5,485 nt of DNA from Spirochaetaceae bacterium (GCA_003170115.1 PMZS01000071.1:1-5485); one strand, 5' to 3'. Counted from the stretch's first letter, positions 1 to 5,485 are shown. Notes: a model not told the origin generated them from the sequence alone. Program-made: numbers and translations.

Positions 1-8
1 AGAGGAAG
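1..8 (+). promoter_or_regulatory. Ribosome binding site of fliY
   Basis: The window opens with AGAGGAAG just before the ATG at 10. The AGAGG core sits a few bases from the start codon, so it is a plausible Shine-Dalgarno sequence. Anything further upstream, including a possible overlap with a preceding gene such as fliM, lies outside the window. Confidence 0.6.
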
Positions 9-9
9 C

Positions 10-1164
10 ATGAGTGACGGATCGCTCTCGCAGGACGAGATCGACGCCCTGTTGCAGGGGACGGATGCGATAGAGATGGACACGGGGGCCGGGCCGGCCT
101 CGTCCCCGCTTTCCGACGGGGAGCGCGCCGCTTTCCAGGAAATGCTCCGGGGGGTGACGGAGAGCCAGGGCTCCAACCTCTCAATCCTCACGGGAAAGAC
201 GGTCAACATCGGGGATCCCGCCGTCAAGGCACGCACCCCGGCAGAGCTCACCAGCGGCCAGCCCGAAGATGTCGTGGATGTCCGCGTGGATCTCACTGAC
301 GGCCTGCAGGGCGAGCATTCCTACATCATCCCCGCAAGCGTCGCGGGCACTATTGCGGGTCTCATGATGGGACAGCCGGGCGGCGAGCTGGACGAGGCCT
401 CCCTTTCCGCGGTGGCTGAGGCCATTTCGCAGATCACCGGCACGGCGGCCACGGCCATCGGCAACCAGGTGAGCCGGATGGTGAAGACGGCGCCGCCGGA
501 CCTTCGCCAGACGAAGAGACAACAGGTGCGCGTGCCGCAGGGAGACTATTCGGTCACAGTGGACTATCCCATCTCCATCGAGGGTTTTCCCACCGCCACG
601 ATGACCGAGGTCTTCTCTCTTTCTCTGGCGAAGGAAATCCTGTCACTCGCAGCAGGCAGCGGGTCCGCCGATGCGGCGGCTTTCGCGCAGGCCGGCATGC
701 CGTCGGGACCTGCGCCCGCGGCCGCGCGACCGGGCGCGGCGCGAGCCCAGGCCCAGCCGCAGGCGGGCTTCGGTGGTCCCGCCGGGTTCCAGCAGACCTT
801 CGGACAGTCCTTCGGCGGCGCCGGGCAGGGCCCCACTATGGCGCCCCCGAACGTCCAGCCGGTCCAGTACGCCAACCTGCAGCCCGCCCAGATGGTAGGA
901 GAGCAGGGGAACATCGGTTTGCTCATGGACGTCTACATGGAGATGACCGTCGAGCTGGGCAGGACGAGAAAGCGGATCAAGGACATCCTGGGGATCGGAG
1001 AGGGCACGATCATCGAGCTGGACAAGCTCGCGGGAGAGCCGGTTGACATCCTCGTGAATCACAAGCTGATTGCAAAGGGAGAGGTCGTGGTCATCGACGA
1101 GAACTTTGGCGTTCGTGTCACGGAGATCGTATCGCAGATCGACAGGATGAACGAGCTCTCGTAG
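10..1164 (+). CDS. fliY: Flagellar motor switch protein FliY (FliN-type, CheC-like middle domain)
   Basis: This 384-residue protein belongs to the cytoplasmic C-ring (switch complex) that sets rotor direction. Residues 5-17 (SLSQDEIDALLQG) match the N-terminal motif shared by FliM and FliY, which binds CheY-P in studied relatives. Residues about 35-210 resemble a CheC/FliY middle domain with two half-sites, around E44 and around E137 (LSAVAEA). Residues about 213-298 are a disordered linker rich in Ala, Pro, Gly and Gln. Residues about 300-384 form a typical SpoA/FliN domain, including ELGRTRKRIKDILGIGEGT and a VDILVNHKLIAKGEVVVIDE segment. The ATG at 10 is chosen because the EIDALL motif follows at once and AGAGG precedes it. 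In the phosphatase half-sites the usual Asn appears replaced by R47 and S140, so catalytic activity is doubtful. The name fliN would also be defensible, but the length and middle domain favour fliY. The next gene, fliO, starts 83 bases downstream. Confidence 0.93.
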   Translation: MSDGSLSQDEIDALLQGTDAIEMDTGAGPASSPLSDGERAAFQEMLRGVTESQGSNLSILTGKTVNIGDPAVKARTPAELTSGQPEDVVDVRVDLTDGLQGEHSYIIPASVAGTIAGLMMGQPGGELDEASLSAVAEAISQITGTAATAIGNQVSRMVKTAPPDLRQTKRQQVRVPQGDYSVTVDYPISIEGFPTATMTEVFSLSLAKEILSLAAGSGSADAAAFAQAGMPSGPAPAAARPGAARAQAQPQAGFGGPAGFQQTFGQSFGGAGQGPTMAPPNVQPVQYANLQPAQMVGEQGNIGLLMDVYMEMTVELGRTRKRIKDILGIGEGTIIELDKLAGEPVDILVNHKLIAKGEVVVIDENFGVRVTEIVSQIDRMNELS

Positions 1165-1178
1165 CGACATAGGCGCTC

Positions 1179-1212
1179 CGCCCCGCACGGGGTACCGTGC
1201 TCGGTACGGGCG
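1179..1212 (+). promoter_or_regulatory. Two overlapping, mutually exclusive hairpins before fliO
   Basis: Hairpin A pairs GCACGG (1185-1190) with CCGTGC (1195-1200) around a GGTA loop. Hairpin B pairs GTACCG (1192-1197) with CGGTAC (1202-1207) around a TGCT loop. They share 1192-1200, so only one can form at a time. CGCCC (1179-1183) can pair with GGGCG (1208-1212) to close the base of B, leaving an eight-base bulge. The pairing is read directly from the sequence. A role in mRNA processing, pausing or translation control is inference. Confidence 0.4.
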
Positions 1213-1235
1213 CTGGATGATTTCAGATTTTTACT

Positions 1236-1244
1236 GGGAGGGGG
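1236..1244 (+). promoter_or_regulatory. Ribosome binding site that decides the fliO start
   Basis: GGGAGGGGG is a strong purine-rich Shine-Dalgarno sequence. Its GGAGG core (1237-1241) lies six bases before the CTG at 1248, a normal distance. The same core lies 21 bases before the GTG at 1263, which is too far. It therefore supports initiation at CTG 1248. Confidence 0.65.
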
Positions 1245-1247
1245 AAT

Positions 1248-1895
1248 CTGAAAAAGCTTACCGTGTGCGCAGCGTGCACCGCCCTGGTGCTCGCGGTCGC
1301 CCTGCAGCCGCTCGCGGCGCAGGCGAACCAGTCACCAGCCGGTGCAGTTCAAGGGCAGGCGGCCGCAGGAATGCCGCCTTCGACGGCCGCGCTGGACGAA
1401 TCAAGGATACCGCTGGGAAATCCGGTCACGGGAGGCCCGGCCGCCGGCACAACGCAGGCGTCGGCCGCCACGCCCGGAGTGTCGACCTGGGACTTCGTGC
1501 GAATGATCCTGGTCCTCGCGTGCGTAATCGGCGTCATCTACGTCCTGTTCTGGCTGATGCGCAGGGGGACCGGGCGGAAGATCCAGGAAAACGACCTCAT
1601 CCGGGTGCTGGGCTCTCGCGGTCTCTCGGGAAGCCGTTCTCTCCACCTCGTGGAGGTCGGCTCCAGCATCTACCTCGTAGGCTCCTCCGACGGCGGCGTG
1701 GAGCTGATCGCCGAGATCACGGAGAAGGAGAGCCTCGATGCGGTGCGCCTCAAGGCCGCGGAGCAGGCGCCGGCGGGGCGCCGCACGTTCCAACAGGCAC
1801 TCTCCGAAATCTTCCGGCCGGCTAAGGGGCCTTTCTCCATCGGCGACGGTATCGGGTTCCTCAAGGGTCAGCGCGAGAGGCTGAAGAAGCTATGA
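1248..1895 (+). CDS. fliO: Flagellar biosynthetic protein FliO (probable CTG start)
   Basis: FliO is a small bitopic membrane protein that helps assemble the FliP ring of the export gate. The proposed 215-residue product starts at CTG 1248. This start restores a basic n-region (MKKLT) before the hydrophobic stretch ending LAAQA, giving a standard signal peptide with likely cleavage after residue 26. The first conventional start, GTG 1263, would lose both lysines and lies far from the ribosome binding site. An in-frame TGA at 1218-1220 rules out anything longer. Residues about 27-80 are an Ala/Gly/Pro/Thr-rich linker. One membrane segment follows at about 81-103 (ILVLACVIGVIYVLFWL), then a basic stop-transfer stretch and a cytoplasmic FliO domain containing VLGSRGLSGSRSLHLVEVG and IYLVGSSDGGVELIAEI. 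The C-terminus is basic. The stop codon overlaps the fliP start by four bases. FliO sequences diverge strongly, so the assignment rests on topology, the conserved core and position before fliP. The older name fliZ is sometimes used in spirochaetes. Confidence 0.85.
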   Translation: MKKLTVCAACTALVLAVALQPLAAQANQSPAGAVQGQAAAGMPPSTAALDESRIPLGNPVTGGPAAGTTQASAATPGVSTWDFVRMILVLACVIGVIYVLFWLMRRGTGRKIQENDLIRVLGSRGLSGSRSLHLVEVGSSIYLVGSSDGGVELIAEITEKESLDAVRLKAAEQAPAGRRTFQQALSEIFRPAKGPFSIGDGIGFLKGQRERLKKL

Positions 1896-2725
1896 GGAGA
1901 GCACCCGCCGCGATTCTCCTTGCCGTCCTGTTCGCCTCTCTTCTCCCGCTGGGGGCTTTCGCCCAGGCCGCTGGCGGTACTCCGACGGCTTCCGCTGGCG
2001 GTACTCCGACGGCGGGCCCGGCCGCCGCAAACGCCGGCAACCTGCCGGTGCCGTTCCTTGATTTCAACGTGCGCACGGCCCGCAACAACAAGGAGGTCGT
2101 GCTCTCCGTGCAGCTTCTCCTCCTGCTCACGGTGCTCGCCATTGCCCCCTCCATTCTGATCCTCACGACCTGCTTCCTGAGGATCGCGATCGTATTCGAC
2201 TTCATCCGCCGTGCCCTTTCGCTGAACACGTCGCCCCCGAATCAGGTGATGATGGGCCTCGCGCTCTTCCTTACCCTTTTCATAATGTGGCCGACGTTCA
2301 CTACGATCTACCAGAACTCCCTGAAACCATTCGGCGACGGGAAAATCGGCGTGGAGGAGATGTTCACCGGCGCGGAAAAGCCGCTTCGGACCTTCATGTT
2401 CAACCAGATGGGGAATGACTCCGACTCGATCCGCCTGTTCATGAGCATGCGGGGCCTGCAGAAGCCGAATACGCGAGCCGACGTGCCGACCTATGTGCTC
2501 ATCCCCGCCTTCGTGATCCACGAGATGACCGTGGCGTTCAAGATTGGAATTCTCCTCTTTATTCCATTCATCATTATCGACATGGTCGTGGCCTCCACGC
2601 TCATGTCCATGGGCATGATCATGCTGCCTCCGGTCATGATCTCCACGCCGTTCAAGCTCATCCTGTTCGTCCTCGTGAACGGCTGGGGCATGCTCGCGGA
2701 GCAGATCGTGAGGAGCTTTAAATGA
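1892..2725 (+). CDS. fliP: Flagellar export gate protein FliP
   Basis: FliP forms the pentameric core of the FliP-FliQ-FliR export gate in the inner membrane. The 277-residue product has a cleavable signal peptide, as is usual for FliP: two arginines, a hydrophobic core, then AFA with probable cleavage after residue 24. Residues 26-50 are a low-complexity segment holding a tandem octapeptide repeat. Membrane segments are visible at about 70-94, 117-137, 203-230 and 240-262. Residues 205-220 (PAFVIHEMTVAFKIGI) fit the FliP family signature. The stretch LPPVMISTPFKLILFVLVNGW (split across residues 245-265) is the conserved C-terminal part. The length is ordinary for a FliP with an extended N-terminus. 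ATG 1892 is chosen because it forms an ATGA overlap with the fliO stop and begins the signal peptide. The local ribosome binding site (GAGAGG at 1875-1880) is rather distant, so translation is probably coupled to fliO. Confidence 0.97.
   Translation: MRRAPAAILLAVLFASLLPLGAFAQAAGGTPTASAGGTPTAGPAAANAGNLPVPFLDFNVRTARNNKEVVLSVQLLLLLTVLAIAPSILILTTCFLRIAIVFDFIRRALSLNTSPPNQVMMGLALFLTLFIMWPTFTTIYQNSLKPFGDGKIGVEEMFTGAEKPLRTFMFNQMGNDSDSIRLFMSMRGLQKPNTRADVPTYVLIPAFVIHEMTVAFKIGILLFIPFIIIDMVVASTLMSMGMIMLPPVMISTPFKLILFVLVNGWGMLAEQIVRSFK
1968..2013 (+). repeat. In-frame 24-base tandem duplication in fliP
   Basis: A 22-base segment at 1968-1989 recurs exactly at 1992-2013, a period of 24 bases or eight codons. 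It encodes AGGTPTAS followed by AGGTPTAG, just after the predicted signal peptide. The near-identity at DNA level points to a recent duplication or slippage event. Because the unit is a multiple of three, the frame is kept. Confidence 0.9.
2711..2715 (+). promoter_or_regulatory. Ribosome binding site of fliQ inside the fliP 3' end
   Basis: AGGAG lies six bases before the ATG at 2722 and within the last codons of fliP. It supports 2722 over the alternative in-frame ATG at 2734. Confidence 0.65.
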
Positions 2726-2985
2726 CGGCGGGAATGGCGCTTCAGCTTGTCCGGGAAGCTGTACTGGAAACCCTTCTGGTCGCGGGGCCGATCCTTCTCA
2801 TTGCGATGGCGGTGGGACTGATCGTCGCTATCCTCCAGGCCACCACCTCCATCCAGGAGCAGACGCTCAGCTTCGTGCCGAAAATGGCCGCGATTCTGAT
2901 CGGCCTCGTCCTGCTGGGCCGATTCCTCCTGGACAGCCTCGTCGGGTACACCCACCGGCTGTTCTCGATGATCTCGAACATATGA
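2722..2985 (+). CDS. fliQ: Flagellar export gate protein FliQ
   Basis: FliQ is a small helical-hairpin protein that packs around the FliP-FliR core of the export gate. The 87-residue product has the family's usual length and two membrane segments, about 17-38 and 53-72. The linking segment, residues 38-54 (LQATTSIQEQTLSFVPK), is the strongly conserved FliQ/SctS core. The start forms an ATGA overlap with the end of fliP and has an AGGAG six bases upstream. The stop overlaps the fliR start in the same way. Nothing in the protein looks unusual. Confidence 0.97.
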   Translation: MTAGMALQLVREAVLETLLVAGPILLIAMAVGLIVAILQATTSIQEQTLSFVPKMAAILIGLVLLGRFLLDSLVGYTHRLFSMISNI

Positions 2986-3773
2986 TCGAAGCGCTGGTCA
3001 CGAACATCCGTCTCTTCCTTCTCATCTTCTTCCGCATCATCGCGATGGTGGAGCTCGCGCCGCTGCTTTCCTCCTCATCGATCCCCCAGCTGGCGAAGGT
3101 GGGGATGTCGTTTTTCATCTCCGCGGCCGTATTCCCCGCCGTGCTCGCAACCAGCTCCCCGATCCCCTCCAACGCCGTGGACTACGGTCTGCTCGTGCTC
3201 GGAGAGGTGGGGATCGGGCTCCTCATCGGGTTCCTGCTGAACCTCATCTTTATCGCCTTCCAGCTCGCGGGGGACTTTTTCTCCCTGCAGATGGGCTTCA
3301 GCGCATCGATGGTGTTCGACCCGCAGTCCCAGGTGGAAGTCCCGCTCATGGGCGAGTTTCTCAACCTTGTCGCAATGCTCGTCTTCATCGCGACCTCGGG
3401 GATGAGCAAGTTCCTCCTTGTGGGAGTCGAGCGTTCCTTCCAGTACCTCCGTGCAATGGACCTCGTAACGCATCGCGAGGGCATCATCACGCTTCTCATC
3501 AACGGGCTCGCGGGGCTCTTCCAGAGCGCGCTCACGATCGCCTTTCCCATCCTTGGCACACTTCTGCTCGTGTCCGTGGCCATGGGCCTTCTCGCCCGCG
3601 CGGCGCCGCAAATGGACATTCTCACGATGGGTTTCCCGATCTCCATCGGAGTGTCCTTCCTCCTGCTGTTTGCCACGATGCCGTTCCTGATGACCGCGAT
3701 GGAGAGGATCATCGACGGCAGCTTCCAGAGTCTCAGCGGATTCATCACGACTGCGGGGGCGCTGCGAAGATGA
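2982..3773 (+). CDS. fliR: Flagellar export gate protein FliR
   Basis: FliR is the single-copy subunit that completes the helical FliP5-FliQ4-FliR1 export gate. The 263-residue product is very hydrophobic, with segments at about 8-28, 38-58, 68-95, 125-148, 166-205 and 213-240. Recognisable FliR features are the N-terminal RIIAMVELAPLLSSSSIP region, the GEVGIGLLIGFLLNLIF segment (74-90), QMGFSASMVFDPQSQ (103-117) and the AFPI...GLLARAAPQMDILTMGFPI stretch (187-220). The length is normal. The start overlaps the fliQ stop as ATGA. No good Shine-Dalgarno sequence precedes it, which suggests that translation depends on ribosomes finishing fliQ. Confidence 0.96.
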   Translation: MIEALVTNIRLFLLIFFRIIAMVELAPLLSSSSIPQLAKVGMSFFISAAVFPAVLATSSPIPSNAVDYGLLVLGEVGIGLLIGFLLNLIFIAFQLAGDFFSLQMGFSASMVFDPQSQVEVPLMGEFLNLVAMLVFIATSGMSKFLLVGVERSFQYLRAMDLVTHREGIITLLINGLAGLFQSALTIAFPILGTLLLVSVAMGLLARAAPQMDILTMGFPISIGVSFLLLFATMPFLMTAMERIIDGSFQSLSGFITTAGALRR

Positions 3774-4978
3774 CATCGATCACCGGCGGAATGCTCTCTG
3801 ACACCCTTCCCCTGTACATGGCCGGGACTCCCGTGCCGAGCGCCGCGTTCAAGGTACACCTGCAGTGGTTTGCGGCGGAGGATGAGGGACGGACGGAGGA
3901 GCCCTCCGAGCACAAGATCCGCAAGGCACGGGAGGAGGGCAAGGTCGCCCGGTCGAGCGACGTGAGCTCCTCCCTGGTCCTTCTTGCCGGCATCTCCGCC
4001 CTTGGGCTCCTCGGAGGCTACATCCTGAGATCCTCCGTTCAGATGATCACGTTTTTTCTCTCCATCGCGGGAAGTCCCAATGCCCTGAACGCCGGCCTGA
4101 TGAGCGCGTTCATGAGCTGGCTTGCGAAAATCGCCCTGCCCGTGCTCGCAATCGTATTTGTGGTCGCCATCGTCGGGAACGTGCTCCAGGTGGGATTTCT
4201 CTTCACGGTGAAACCGATCACGCCGGACTTCAACAGGATCGTACCGCGTTTCGGCCGGTGGCTTCAGCGGTCCTTCGCCTCGGGAGAGGCCTTGTTCAAT
4301 TTCGCGAAATCCATCGCGAAGATCACCGTCATCGCGGTCATCGCGTACCTGAACATCACGGCAGAGATCCCGCGGCTCACGCGCCTCGCCCTCTCGGGGT
4401 TCTTCTCGGGCGTCTCCCTCATTCCGCAGCTCGCCTTCCGGATCGTGCTCGAATCCGCTATCGCCTTCCTTGTCTTTGCAGCCGCCGACTACTGGTTCCA
4501 GAGACGGCAGCACATCGAGTCCCTCAAGATGTCAAAGCAGGAAGTCAAGGAAGAGCGCAAGATGTACGAAGGAGACCCGCTCACCCGCAGCCGGTTGCGT
4601 GAGAGGATGCGGGACATCATGCGGCGAACGATGCTGAAGGCGGTGCCGAAGGCGGACGTGGTCATCACCAACCCGACCCACTACGCCGTTGCCCTGGAAT
4701 ACAACCGGGCCCTCATGGTCGCCCCGACGGTCGTGGCGAAAGGGGCGGACCTCGTCGCGCAGAAGATCAGGGAGGTGGCAACGGAGAACGGGGTGCCCCT
4801 CATGGAAAACAAGCCCCTCGCGCAGGCCCTGTTCCGGGAAGTGGAAATCGGCGACACGATTCCCGAGAAATTCTACGACGCCATGTCCATCATCCTCGCC
4901 GAGGTCTACAAGCTGGGGAACAAGTCCACCGGGTACGGTGGTGGCGGCGGAAAAGCCGCGGCGGAGGCCACCGGATGA
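3770..4978 (+). CDS. flhB: Flagellar export switch protein FlhB (autocleaving)
   Basis: FlhB is an export gate subunit that controls the change of secreted substrate from rod/hook proteins to filament proteins. The 402-residue product has four membrane segments (about 67-86, 121-141, 185-200, 225-243). A cytoplasmic linker follows, then the cytoplasmic domain with the autocleavage motif NPTH at residues 301-304 (bases 4670-4681), where relatives cleave between Asn and Pro. The downstream VAPTVVAKGADLVAQKIREVA and NKPLAQALFREVEIGDTIPE segments (about 318-366) are typical of FlhB. The tail after residue 384 is Gly/Ala-rich and variable. About 36 residues precede the AEDEGRTEEP segment at which many FlhB proteins begin. 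They include LQWFA, resembling the LQFFA near the start of Firmicutes FlhB as I recall it. ATG 3770 is preferred for its ATGA overlap with fliR. In-frame ATGs at 3791 and 3818 are alternatives, but none of the three has a strong ribosome binding site. Confidence 0.96.
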   Translation: MTSITGGMLSDTLPLYMAGTPVPSAAFKVHLQWFAAEDEGRTEEPSEHKIRKAREEGKVARSSDVSSSLVLLAGISALGLLGGYILRSSVQMITFFLSIAGSPNALNAGLMSAFMSWLAKIALPVLAIVFVVAIVGNVLQVGFLFTVKPITPDFNRIVPRFGRWLQRSFASGEALFNFAKSIAKITVIAVIAYLNITAEIPRLTRLALSGFFSGVSLIPQLAFRIVLESAIAFLVFAAADYWFQRRQHIESLKMSKQEVKEERKMYEGDPLTRSRLRERMRDIMRRTMLKAVPKADVVITNPTHYAVALEYNRALMVAPTVVAKGADLVAQKIREVATENGVPLMENKPLAQALFREVEIGDTIPEKFYDAMSIILAEVYKLGNKSTGYGGGGGKAAAEATG

Positions 4979-4989
4979 GCGGCCCGGTA

Positions 4990-4995
4990 AGGGAG
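4990..4995 (+). promoter_or_regulatory. Ribosome binding site of flhA
   Basis: AGGGAG lies seven bases before the ATG at 5003, in the 24-base gap after the flhB stop. Unlike the preceding four junctions, this one has an independent initiation signal and no stop/start overlap. Confidence 0.7.
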
Positions 4996-5002
4996 ATACG
5001 AC

Positions 5003-5485
5003 ATGGCTGACGCCCGGGCGGTTGCGGGCAACATCTGGAGCCAGAGAAGCGACGTCCTGGTCGCCATCGGCGTGGTCGTCGTGATCATGATGCTCCTCAT
5101 CCCGCTCCCCGCCGTGCTTCTGGACGTCTTCATGGCCCTGAACCTCGTGCTCTCCCTCCTCATCATCCTTACGGTCCTGTACACCAGGAACGCCCTGGAG
5201 TTCTCCGTCTTCCCGACCCTGCTGCTGATCGCCACCGTCTTCGGACTCGCGCTCAATGTCTCCTCCACGCGGCTGATCCTGGCCAAGGGCCACGATTTCA
5301 ACGGTCACATCGTGCGGGCATTCGCCACGTTCGTGGTCGGGACCAAGGGTGTCGAAGGCTACGTGATCGGATTCATCATCTTCATCATCATCATTGCCGT
5401 GCAGTTCATCGTCATCACGAAGGGCGCGACGCGCGTGGCCGAGGTGGCCGCCCGCTTCACATTGGATGCGCTGCCGGGCAAGCAG
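5003..5485 (+). CDS. flhA: Flagellar export protein FlhA, N-terminal part (runs off the window)
   Basis: FlhA forms the nonameric export ring that couples the proton gradient to substrate entry. Only the first 161 codons are present; relatives are roughly 690-700 residues, so the rest of the membrane domain and the whole cytoplasmic substrate-docking domain lie beyond the right edge. Membrane segments are visible at about 17-36, 40-60, 66-86 and 118-138. Diagnostic stretches are FSVFPTLLLIATVF (67-80), LALNVSSTRLIL (82-93) and QFIVITKGATRVAEVAARF (134-152). Residues 144-161 (RVAEVAARFTLDALPGKQ) fit the FHIPEP family signature. The ATG at 5003 follows a good AGGGAG ribosome binding site and gives a normal short N-terminus before the first membrane helix. 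One detail is G81 in FGLALN, where many homologues carry Arg. No frameshift is seen in the visible part. Confidence 0.97.
   Translation, partial: MADARAVAGNIWSQRSDVLVAIGVVVVIMMLLIPLPAVLLDVFMALNLVLSLLIILTVLYTRNALEFSVFPTLLLIATVFGLALNVSSTRLILAKGHDFNGHIVRAFATFVVGTKGVEGYVIGFIIFIIIIAVQFIVITKGATRVAEVAARFTLDALPGKQ

Larger units (their letters stand above)
1165..1247 (+). other. Leader region between fliY and fliO
   Basis: This is the longest non-coding stretch in the window. Its first half is GC-rich and self-complementary (see the hairpin entry). Its second half, about 1216-1235, is T-rich and probably unstructured, leading into the fliO ribosome binding site. I see no convincing sigma-28 or sigma-70 promoter and no terminator, because the hairpins are not followed directly by a T run. 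The likeliest reading is an intra-operon leader that insulates or tunes fliO translation. Confidence 0.55.

Noticed and set aside
712..737. Seven-base GC stem (GCGCCCG/CGGGCGC) inside fliY
   Set aside because: It lies in the GC-rich codons of the Ala/Pro linker, where such pairings are expected by chance. Nothing else suggests a regulatory role.
1181..1235. Rho-independent terminator after fliY
   Set aside because: The hairpins are about 20 bases from the nearest T-rich run at 1226-1232, and the operon clearly continues into fliO.
1248..1280. FliO as a lipoprotein, because of two cysteines near the N-terminus
   Set aside because: The cysteines come before or at the beginning of the hydrophobic core, not after it, and no lipobox precedes them. 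A LAAQA-type signal peptidase I site fits better.
1217..1825. + strand open frame starting ATG 1217, overlapping fliO in another frame
   Set aside because: Its product is an Arg/Gly-rich shadow without membrane segments, while the fliO frame gives a signal peptide, membrane helix and FliO-like core.
3182..4513. Long - strand open frame (443 codons) opposite fliR and flhB
   Set aside because: The predicted protein is rich in Arg, Glu, His, Asp and Gly with no domain. It mirrors GC-rich third-position codon use of two well-supported + strand genes.
4532..5308. Long - strand open frame (258 codons) opposite flhB and flhA
   Set aside because: It crosses two clear genes and its translation is a charged, low-complexity shadow with no recognisable motif.
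1..5485. A non-flagellar type III secretion (injectisome) locus
   Set aside because: The adjacent FliY with EIDALL and SpoA domains, the FliO gene and the FlhA/FlhB sequence features point to the flagellar system.

Overview
This window is a contiguous stretch of a flagellar biosynthesis operon, entirely on the + strand. The gene order is fliY (fliN-type switch protein) - fliO - fliP - fliQ - fliR - flhB - flhA, with flhA running off the right edge. Every long reading frame on the - strand, and the extra frames on the + strand, are shadows created by the GC-rich codon use. I see no mobile element, CRISPR array, RNA gene or transferred cassette.

The likely source is a high-GC spirochaete. This is an inference from three things. 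The gene order is the one known from spirochaete motility operons. The switch protein is of the long FliY type, with an N-terminal LSQDEIDALL motif. FlhB carries an N-terminal LQWFAAEDEGRTEEP segment, whereas proteobacterial FlhB proteins start close to the EDxxRTExP segment. A Gram-positive or other deep-branching flagellate cannot be excluded without a tree.

Layout: bases 1-9 hold the ribosome binding site of fliY. Bases 10-1164 encode FliY, a C-ring protein with a CheC-like middle domain and a C-terminal SpoA/FliN domain. Bases 1165-1247 are the largest gap, with two mutually exclusive hairpins and a T-rich leader before a strong Shine-Dalgarno sequence. From 1248 to 4978, fliO, fliP, fliQ, fliR and flhB are packed with four successive ATGA stop/start overlaps. 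After 24 bases comes flhA with its own ribosome binding site; its first 161 codons are present.

FliP, FliQ, FliR and FlhB form the membrane export gate of the flagellar type III secretion apparatus. FliO assists assembly of the FliP ring, and FlhA forms the proton-driven export ring. FliY belongs to the cytoplasmic switch that sets rotation direction in response to CheY-P. The segment therefore encodes most of the export gate plus one switch component.

I found no new system here. The points most worth a second look are the non-standard CTG start inferred for fliO, the loss of both catalytic asparagines in the CheC-like half-sites of FliY, the paired hairpins before fliO, and an in-frame 24-base tandem duplication in fliP.
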